The notes below the pieces were generated by a model. The model made no database searches. It had not been told where the DNA came from and saw only the letters and a program-made list of their open reading frames with translations. This document shows, one piece after another, positions 58,510 through 64,000 of a DNA stretch of 64,000 bases. Position 1 is the stretch's first letter. The number at the start of each line of letters is the position of its first letter. The translations under genes were made by a program, and so were the position numbers. Source of the stretch: JAXDJH01 sp034663635 (lineage in GTDB: Bacteria > Actinomycetota > CADDZG01 > WHSQ01); NCBI GenBank assembly GCA_034663635.1, contig JAXDJH010000005.1, positions 62,001 to 126,000 of the forward strand. Reading direction: 5' to 3'.

Positions 58510-59886
58510 ATGCCTCTGGACGAGTCGGCACTTGCAGAGCTGAAGGCGATCCTTGGCGACCGGGTGACCACGTCCCCTGCGATCCGAGAGCATCACGGAC
58601 ACGACGAATCGCCTCTCCCGCCGGCCCCCCCGGACGCCGTCGCCTGGCCGGCAACCACGGCGGAGGTTTCGGCCGTCCTCAAGGTCTGCGATGCGTATCG
58701 AGTCCCGGTGATCCCGTTCGGTGCCGGCACTTCGCTCGAGGGACACGTTCTTGCGATCTCAGGTGGCCTCAGCCTGGATCTCACACAGATGAACCACATC
58801 GTGGCGGTTCGAGTGGACGACATGGACGTGACGGTCGAGGCGGGAGTGACGCGCAAGGCGTTGAACGATCGTCTGGCGCGGGATGGACTTTTCTTCCCGG
58901 TCGATCCGGGGGCGGACGCGACGCTGGGCGGCATGGTGGCCACCGGCGCGTCGGGGACCACTACCGTCCGCTACGGAGCGATGCGTGAGAACGTGCTGGC
59001 CCTAAAGGTGGTACTCGCGGACGGAAGCATCATCGACACCGCGCGCAGGGCAAGGAAAACCGCTGCGGGCTACGACCTGACGCACCTGTTCCTCGGCTCG
59101 GAGGGAACGCTCGGAGTCATCACGGAGGTAACTCTTCGTGTCTACGGGATCCCAGAGGCGATCTCAGGAGCCGTGTGTCACTTCTCCGACACTGAAAGTG
59201 CTGTCAAAGCGGTGATCACCACGCTTCAGATGGGAGTGCCGGTGGCTCGCATCGAGTTCCTCGACGAGCTCTCGATGAGCGCGATCAACAACTACTCGGG
59301 CATGAGCTATCCGGTGGCACCGTCCCTGCTTCTCGAGTTCCATGGCTCCCCGGCAGGGGTCGCAGAACAGGCAGCGCACTTCGGACAGATAGCAACAGAG
59401 TTCGGGGCGGAGGGCTTCAGCTCCTCAGTCGACGGCGCTGAGCGGGCGAAGCTATGGAAGGCGAGACACGACCATTTCTATTCGTCGCTTGCTCTTCGCC
59501 CCGGAGCGAAAGCGGTGACTACCGATGTCTGCGTACCTATCTCGCGGCTGGCGGAATGCATCCTTGAAACGAAGGACGACATCGAACGGTCAGCCGTTGT
59601 CGCAACGATCGTTGGTCATGTTGGTGACGGGAACTTCCACGTGATGATGCTCATCGATCCTGACGTTCCCGCCGAGATGGTTGCGGCAGAAGAGATCACG
59701 CATCGTCTCGTCGAGCGGGCTCTGGCGATGGACGGCACTTGCACCGGCGAACACGGGATCGGCCTTCGCAAGAAGGAGTACCTCCCCCTCGAACTCCCTG
59801 GCGCGATCGAGGTGATGCGTGCTGTGAAGCGCGCCCTGGACCCGAAAAACGTCATGAATCCGGGCAAAGTGTTCGACTCGGACTGA
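58510..59886 (+). CDS. FAD-linked oxidase of the GlcD/D-lactate dehydrogenase (cytochrome) type
   Basis: 458 residues from ATG 58510. FAD_binding_4 motifs: VIPFGAGTSLEGHVL, VDPGADATLGGMVATGASGTTTVRYGAMRENVLALKVVLADGS and LFLGSEGTLGVITEVTLRVY. The C-terminal substrate half has GNFHVMMLIDPD (His ligand) and GTCTGEHGIGLRKKEYL with the metal-binding His. Family members oxidise D-lactate or glycolate and pass electrons to the respiratory chain. It starts 10 bases after the protease gene. No GlcE/GlcF or LldEFG partner is adjacent, which favours the single-subunit D-lactate type. Confidence 0.92.
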   Translation: MPLDESALAELKAILGDRVTTSPAIREHHGHDESPLPPAPPDAVAWPATTAEVSAVLKVCDAYRVPVIPFGAGTSLEGHVLAISGGLSLDLTQMNHIVAVRVDDMDVTVEAGVTRKALNDRLARDGLFFPVDPGADATLGGMVATGASGTTTVRYGAMRENVLALKVVLADGSIIDTARRARKTAAGYDLTHLFLGSEGTLGVITEVTLRVYGIPEAISGAVCHFSDTESAVKAVITTLQMGVPVARIEFLDELSMSAINNYSGMSYPVAPSLLLEFHGSPAGVAEQAAHFGQIATEFGAEGFSSSVDGAERAKLWKARHDHFYSSLALRPGAKAVTTDVCVPISRLAECILETKDDIERSAVVATIVGHVGDGNFHVMMLIDPDVPAEMVAAEEITHRLVERALAMDGTCTGEHGIGLRKKEYLPLELPGAIEVMRAVKRALDPKNVMNPGKVFDSD

Positions 59887-59910
59887 GCCTCGAGCCGGGC
59901 GTCTCGAGGC
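59887..59910 (+). terminator. Hairpin after the FAD-linked oxidase gene
   Basis: GCCTCGAG (59887-59894) pairs exactly with CTCGAGGC (59903-59910) around an eight-base loop, beginning right after the stop codon. No T tract follows. It could be a weak terminator between this gene and the secreted protein gene at 59971. Confidence 0.4.
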
Positions 59911-59970
59911 CCGAACAGGAAAACGGCCACGCTCGGGGAATCCTCTTCCCATAAGCCTAGGAGGTACCCG

Positions 59971-60456
59971 ATGCTGAAGAAGATCCTTACGTTCGCCCTT
60001 GTTGGAGCGCTGTTGCTCTCGGTCACGGGAGCCGCTGTCGCAGGCAAGAAGAAGAAGGGGCCGAAGCCCTACAAGAGCGAGACGTTCACGATCCAGGTCG
60101 GGCACCCTGCCTTCCACGGTCAGTCCGGAACCATGGTGAGCGTGACCTCGCAGGACTTCCTCCAGAACTGTGCGGTCCCCAGCTCCAACGGCGTGGACGC
60201 CTACGTGCTCGAGGTTCCCAAGGAATACGCAACCGTCCAGTCGATCGTCGAAGCGACCGGTGTCGCCAATCCGGACACCCCCGCGGCGTACGACCTCGAC
60301 CTGTATTTCTACGACGCCGACTGCACGGAGAACGGCCTGTCGAACAACGCCGGAACCGATGAAACCGGAGTGATGAGCGCAGGCACTGCCTTCATCCTCG
60401 TCCACAGCTACACCGGCGGACCGGTCGACGCACAGGTAGCTCTCAAGCCTTACTAA
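59971..60456 (+). CDS. Secreted protein of unknown function
   Basis: 161 residues. AGGAGG at 59960-59965 gives a very strong start. A Sec signal (ILTFALVGALLLSVTGAAVAG) leads to a lysine-rich mature N-terminus (KKKKGPKPYKS) and a small beta-rich domain: ETFTIQVGHPAFHGQSGTMVSV, AYVLEVPKEYATVQSIVEATGV, AAYDLDLYFYDADCTEN and AFILVHSYTGGPVDAQVALKPY. The pattern recalls a PPC-like domain of secreted peptidases. Two cysteines could pair. Function unknown. Confidence 0.7.
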   Translation: MLKKILTFALVGALLLSVTGAAVAGKKKKGPKPYKSETFTIQVGHPAFHGQSGTMVSVTSQDFLQNCAVPSSNGVDAYVLEVPKEYATVQSIVEATGVANPDTPAAYDLDLYFYDADCTENGLSNNAGTDETGVMSAGTAFILVHSYTGGPVDAQVALKPY

Positions 60457-60515
60457 GCAGAAGCCCAAAGCCTCAAGTCCCTTGTGCCGGACGGCTAAGC
60501 CGGTAGCTTTTCGCT

Positions 60516-61244
60516 ATGGCTGAAGCTTTCCCGGAGCGAGATCTCTTCGAGCGTTTCCGCGCCACCATCGGCGTCTTCGTCACGCTCGCAGGGGCGACCT
60601 GCGGGATGACGCTCCTCTACCTCGCGATGCGTGCCGTCATGGAGATCGGTGGCTTCTGCGCCGAGGGCGGAGCTTTCGTGATCGAGCATCACTGCCCCAA
60701 GGGCAGCACTGGTCTGATCTTTGGTGGAATCTGGGGCGGGCTCATCTTCTTCGGTCTTTACGCATGGCAGGTGTCGAAGCATCACGTCCCCAGTTTTCTT
60801 GGGCTCGGCTGGTCTGCCCTGTTTCTCTCGCTCGGTTGGAACTTCCTCGAGTTCGGTCTTAACCCGCCCGGACCGGGCGACGGCCTTGCCTGGGGCTGGC
60901 TCATCTGCGCGATCGTCTTCGGCCTCATGGGCGGGCTGCCGTTACTCGCCGTCGTCAAGCCGATCTTCAGAGGATTCTTTAGGGAAGAACAACCCGGCAC
61001 GGTGGGCGGGATTCTTTCGGGAGCGTTCGGCGCAACGGCGTCGATGGTTCGGCAAGTCGCCCGGCCCTCATCCACCGCGACGGTATCGACTACGTCGGCT
61101 CCGTACTCGCCGCCCAGGGCACCCGGGTCATCCGCCGCGGATATCGCGGAGGCACTCGAGCGCATCGACGCGTTGCACAGGTCGGGCAGCCTGACGGATG
61201 AGGAGTTCGAAGCGGCGAAGCTGCAAGTCCTAACGGAGGACTGA
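60516..61244 (+). CDS. Membrane protein with C-terminal SHOCT domain
   Basis: 242 residues. Four membrane segments (about 18-40, 65-87, 95-117 and 128-150) are followed by a flexible Ala/Ser/Thr stretch and a C-terminal SHOCT motif: DIAEALERIDALHRSGSLTDEEFEAAKLQVL. SHOCT is a short oligomerisation or tail module. A 31-codon gene follows four bases later. Role unknown. Confidence 0.78.
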   Translation: MAEAFPERDLFERFRATIGVFVTLAGATCGMTLLYLAMRAVMEIGGFCAEGGAFVIEHHCPKGSTGLIFGGIWGGLIFFGLYAWQVSKHHVPSFLGLGWSALFLSLGWNFLEFGLNPPGPGDGLAWGWLICAIVFGLMGGLPLLAVVKPIFRGFFREEQPGTVGGILSGAFGATASMVRQVARPSSTATVSTTSAPYSPPRAPGSSAADIAEALERIDALHRSGSLTDEEFEAAKLQVLTED

Positions 61245-61247
61245 GGG

Positions 61248-61343
61248 ATGAAAAAGGGTCTGTACTGGCTCGCAGTGCAGTTGCTTGCCATCGGGGCGGG
61301 GATCTACATCGCGGTCGCTATCTACGACGCCGTCAGCACCTAG
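61248..61343 (+). CDS. 31-residue single-pass membrane microprotein
   Basis: ATG at 61248, four bases after the SHOCT gene, with GGAGG at 61236-61240 nine bases upstream. The product is MKKGLYWLAVQLLAIGAGIY plus IAVAIYDAVST: a basic start, one membrane helix and a short polar tail. It is too short for automatic callers. The RBS, the positive-inside pattern and the operon position make it credible. It may be a small regulator of the upstream membrane protein. The TAG stop overlaps the stop of the opposing gene (CTAG 61340-61343). Confidence 0.6.
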   Translation: MKKGLYWLAVQLLAIGAGIYIAVAIYDAVST

Positions 61344-62152
61344 CCGCGCGCGTAGGGGAACGGCGGATCGAGAGAGAAGCATCTGAGCGAGTAGTACCGG
61401 AAGAGCAGCGGATCGCTGTAGCCGGTCTTGGCGAACACACCGGCAGTGCGCTTCATGAAGATCAACGACCGGTTCTTCCACCGATAGATGCGCTCGCTTA
61501 CGTTCTGGAAATCGTTCGTGACTCCTTCGATCCGCAACAGCAGGAACTCCGCGGTTCCATCGGTGTCGACGTCGCGACATTCGGCTCCTTCACCGAACAC
61601 GGAGACGCCACCGACCTGGAACACGAATGGCTCCCCGTCGCGCTTCACCCGAAAGAAACGACCGTTGCGGAAGCCATAGATCGCCAGTTCGTTCGTCGCG
61701 CCTGAGTGATACAGATGCGTGATGACCTTGATGAACGCTTCATCCACCCCGTCGAGATCCGCGTCCTCGGACCCGACGATGACTGGGTAACTCCACACCT
61801 GATGGACCTGCATCTGTCGATCGACCTCATCGTCTGCCGACACCAGCCGTAGATGCCACTCTGTCGGAAACCTCTCACCATCGAGGAGCGCATAGGCGAT
61901 GAGGGTCTGGCGCTCGGCCCCGGGCTCGAACCTTCCGCTCGTCGAGCTCGCGCATCCGGCCCCTGACGGTAGGCCGAGGGCCGGGTCTGCCGGTGGGCAC
62001 GCCTCATCGTCGATGATCCTTGGCGTTTCGCTGGGAGAAGGTTGCGGGGTCGCGGCCGCCGGCAGAGATTTCGAGTCACTCGAGCATGCGGCGCAGAGAC
62101 CGACCAAGAGCAATATCGCGGCGAGTCTCTGAGATCGGGACACGGCGGTCAT
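61340..62152 (-). CDS. Lipoprotein of unknown function with VCBS/FG-GAP-like blocks
   Basis: 270 residues from ATG 62152 (a start at 62173 would add seven). The lipobox LCAAC places it on the membrane surface. A Ser/Pro linker is followed by a beta-rich domain: ADLDGVDEAFIKVITHLYHSGATNELAIYGFRNGRFFRV and VDTDGTAEFLLLRIEGVTNDF. The D-x-D-x-D/G pattern looks like Ca2+-binding FG-GAP/EF-like turns. Function unknown. Confidence 0.7.
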   Translation of the reverse strand: MTAVSRSQRLAAILLLVGLCAACSSDSKSLPAAATPQPSPSETPRIIDDEACPPADPALGLPSGAGCASSTSGRFEPGAERQTLIAYALLDGERFPTEWHLRLVSADDEVDRQMQVHQVWSYPVIVGSEDADLDGVDEAFIKVITHLYHSGATNELAIYGFRNGRFFRVKRDGEPFVFQVGGVSVFGEGAECRDVDTDGTAEFLLLRIEGVTNDFQNVSERIYRWKNRSLIFMKRTAGVFAKTGYSDPLLFRYYSLRCFSLDPPFPYARG

Positions 62153-62235
62153 TGAAGCAGCCTCGCGCGACATAGGTAACCACTACGTCGTGAAGCCGGC
62201 TCGGGTTCCGCCGTCTTGTCGACCGAGTTTGTGGG

Positions 62236-63567
62236 CTACTTGAAGTCGGGGATCTGAACCTGAGGGTTCAACCGCTCTTTGAAGAAACGAACATCCTTCG
62301 AACTGGTCCCCGTCATCTCGTACACGCTCACGCCGCGGTTCGCGCCGTTGTCGTTGGCGTAGATGCGGCCGTTGTACCAATAGCCTGACCAAACATCAGG
62401 GATCAAACCGTCGTCTAGCTGCTGGTAGTAACCGATCTCTTTAGCGGCCGCCGGGTCGCTGAAGTCGACGATCGAGATGCCCGCGCTTCGGTAACCGACC
62501 GCTGCGATGTAACGGTTCGGGTCCTTCATCGGAAGGATGTTGAAGTTGTGAGTAGTGCAGACCACGTACGAAGCTTCGTCGGTGGTCTCGGGGGCCGCTC
62601 GTCGCGGCACGTTGTAGTAGCCCTGCAGAACCGGAAGGGTCGGGTCGGTGATGTCGTAGAACCACAACGCCCCGATGGGGCTGTTCTGGTTTCCGGCGCA
62701 TTCACCGGTGACCGATCCGGCGAATTCGTCGGCGATAGCCAGCGTCTTCTGATCCCACGTGACCGCGGTTCCGTGGTGGATCTCGATGCTCGGGTTGACG
62801 ATGCGCGAAACGATGGTCGGCTTGGCAGGATCGCTGACGTCCCAGATCTGCGTTTCCCCGATGCACGCGGCCGCGGCGAGCTTGCCATCCGGGAAGATCG
62901 TCACGTCGTGGCAACCGATCTCCGGTGAGACGTCCAGGAATCCCACGACCTTCGACTTGGTCGGCGATTTGACCGGGACCTCGACGATCGACACTTTCCG
63001 ATGGCTCGCGACGTTGCACGTCGCGCTGGGCACCCCAAGCGGATATGACTGGATGTAGACGTAGATCTTGTCGCCGGCCGGGTTGATCACGTGAGTGTGG
63101 GATCCGCAATCGGTCTCGACGAACGCGACCTGAACTGGCTTGGTCGGGTCGGAGATGTCGAGGATCCGCAAGCCTGCCTTTCCGGCCGACTTGCGAGCCG
63201 AAGGTTCCTTGCAGCCGATCGTGTCGGACGACTGCGCGGAATTGAGCGAGACGAAAACGAGGTCCCCGTAGACCGAGACATCGCCCTGACCCCCCGGACA
63301 GTTATGAAAGCCGATCTGCTTCAGATAGGGCTCCCGCGGGAGGATCTGCATGATCGCGGTGCCGCTGTACGAGCCGGCGATGACGAGGTCGCCTTCGAAT
63401 GCGAGATCGGACCCCGCGGCGTTGTCCGACGCCGGAACGACGATCGGCGTCCGCGCTATCTCTCGGATGTTGTCCGAGTGAAGGTCCTCCGAGCCGCGGG
63501 CGGCCGCGAGCCCCGGCAACGCGAAGAGCACGGCAGCCAGGAAACAGATCGCACGCTTGACCTTCAT
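62236..63567 (-). CDS. Secreted LVIVD-repeat beta-propeller protein
   Basis: 443 residues. Signal peptide about 1-24 (AICFLAAVLFALPGLAAAR). LVIVD-type repeats: GLRILDISDPTKPVQVAFVE, TQIWDVSDPAKPTIVSRIV, LWFYDITDPTLPVLQGYYN and GISIVDFSDPAAAKEIGYYQ. The repeats have Cys (CGSHTHVINPAGD, GCHDVTIFPDGKL) and two His pairs that could bind a metal. This family is usually found on the surface. Function unknown. Confidence 0.87.
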   Translation of the reverse strand: MKVKRAICFLAAVLFALPGLAAARGSEDLHSDNIREIARTPIVVPASDNAAGSDLAFEGDLVIAGSYSGTAIMQILPREPYLKQIGFHNCPGGQGDVSVYGDLVFVSLNSAQSSDTIGCKEPSARKSAGKAGLRILDISDPTKPVQVAFVETDCGSHTHVINPAGDKIYVYIQSYPLGVPSATCNVASHRKVSIVEVPVKSPTKSKVVGFLDVSPEIGCHDVTIFPDGKLAAAACIGETQIWDVSDPAKPTIVSRIVNPSIEIHHGTAVTWDQKTLAIADEFAGSVTGECAGNQNSPIGALWFYDITDPTLPVLQGYYNVPRRAAPETTDEASYVVCTTHNFNILPMKDPNRYIAAVGYRSAGISIVDFSDPAAAKEIGYYQQLDDGLIPDVWSGYWYNGRIYANDNGANRGVSVYEMTGTSSKDVRFFKERLNPQVQIPDFK

Positions 63568-63641
63568 GAGCCCCCCTTAGATCTCCTGTGGGGAGGTTTC
63601 TCCAGGAGGCGAGCGGATCCCTGTCCGGATAACTTGCGCCG

Positions 63642-64000
63642 GTGGACGCAAAGAAAGCTGCCGCTGCTCTCGAGAGTGAATTGCGATCGAAAGGAACGCC
63701 CGAGCGAGCCGCGGGGGCTAAGCGGTATCTCAAGAGCGATCTGGAGTTCTTCGGGACGTCCCTCGGCGAGATCCGGGCGACCGCGAAGGTCGCGTTCGCA
63801 AAAGTCGACGACCACGACGATCTGGTCGCACTCCTGGAGGAGCTATGGAGGCTTCCGATCCACGAACGCAGGATGGCCGCGGCCCTCGGCCTCGAACTGA
63901 AGGGGAAACTCCTCGTCCCGGCCGATCTCCCGATGATCGAACGATTCCTGCGCGAATCCAAGACGTGGGCTCTCGTGGATTGGATCGCGGTAAAGACGAT
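63642..64000 (+). CDS. DNA alkylation repair (AlkD-like HEAT-repeat) protein, N-terminal part, cut by window edge
   Basis: Starts with GTG 63642 and remains open to the last base (119 codons). AALESELRSKGTPERAAGAKRYLKSDLEFFGTSLGEIRATAK, LVALLEELWRLPIHERRMAAALGLEL and LPMIERFLRESKTWALVDWIAVK match the first HEAT repeats of AlkD-type glycosylases, which remove bulky or 3-/7-alkylated bases. It is divergent from the LVIVD gene across 74 bases. The catalytic Trp/Asp/Arg set lies further right and cannot be checked. Confidence 0.85.
   Translation, partial: MDAKKAAAALESELRSKGTPERAAGAKRYLKSDLEFFGTSLGEIRATAKVAFAKVDDHDDLVALLEELWRLPIHERRMAAALGLELKGKLLVPADLPMIERFLRESKTWALVDWIAVKT

Noticed and set aside
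60457..60515. Possible second GEMM riboswitch (CCCAAAGCC ... GCCGGTAGC) before the SHOCT gene
   Set aside because: Only fragments resemble the consensus. There is no GGCAAAC element or GNRA stem, and the gap is too short for the full RNA.
1..64000. CRISPR arrays, insertion sequences, phage genes, toxin-antitoxin pairs or a defence island
   Set aside because: No regularly spaced direct repeats, transposase, integrase, restriction or toxin motif was found on either strand.

Overview
The window (about 60% GC) looks like chromosome of a high-GC Gram-positive bacterium, most likely an actinomycete-phylum (Actinomycetota) lineage outside the well-studied genera. The basis is the gene order recO-uppS ... 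glyS-ppdK ... dgt-dnaG-rpoD, a WhiG/FliA-type sigma factor, a class F sortase, a DUF2510 protein, Sec-type signal peptides and lipoboxes on many exported proteins, and no outer-membrane genes. No insertion sequence, prophage, CRISPR array or plasmid function was seen. No gene-free stretch exceeds about 235 bases.

Region 1 (1-18.8 kb) is the housekeeping half: recO and uppS; an MscS-like channel; two coupled CNNM/CorC transporters, of which the upstream one appears to start on AUA; glycyl-tRNA synthetase; pyruvate phosphate dikinase; a YtrA-type GntR repressor with a perfect 23-bp operator; a full-length GGDEF-EAL protein preceded by what reads as a cyclic-di-GMP-I (GEMM) riboswitch; then dgt, dnaG, the primary sigma factor, tRNA-Asn and a WhiG/FliA-like sigma factor.

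Region 2 (18.8-28.2 kb) is mixed accessory metabolism and regulation: a cupredoxin membrane protein, a metallo-beta-lactamase-fold hydrolase, a CAU tRNA, an ECF sigma factor with a membrane partner, a methyltransferase, two RibD-C/DHFR-like reductases, two VOC proteins (one in region 1) and a compact three-gene membrane/PH-like locus of unknown function.

Region 3 (28.2-64 kb) is dominated by exported proteins: a ceramidase-like hydrolase, lipoproteins, a Cys-pair repeat surface protein next to a class F sortase, TolB-like and LVIVD propellers, an Asp-box (sialidase-like) protein, an RTX-type repeat protein, an M14 carboxypeptidase of about 1140 residues opposite a lysyl-oxidase-like protein, and a subtilase. 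Cytosolic functions are interspersed: a cold-shock gene with a long leader, an FAD oxidoreductase, an orphan E1-alpha, an alpha/beta hydrolase plus RidA, a D-lactate/glycolate-type FAD oxidase, and a truncated AlkD-like gene at the edge. A KimA-like potassium transporter stands divergent from a KdpD/KdpE-type two-component system that lacks both kdpFABC and the N-terminal KdpD domain.

The points most worth a second look are the GEMM riboswitch on a c-di-GMP enzyme, the AUA start, the sortase/Cys-repeat pair with no LPXTG motif, the KimA-KdpDE pairing, and the compact convergent ends in which genes share a CTAG at their stop codons.
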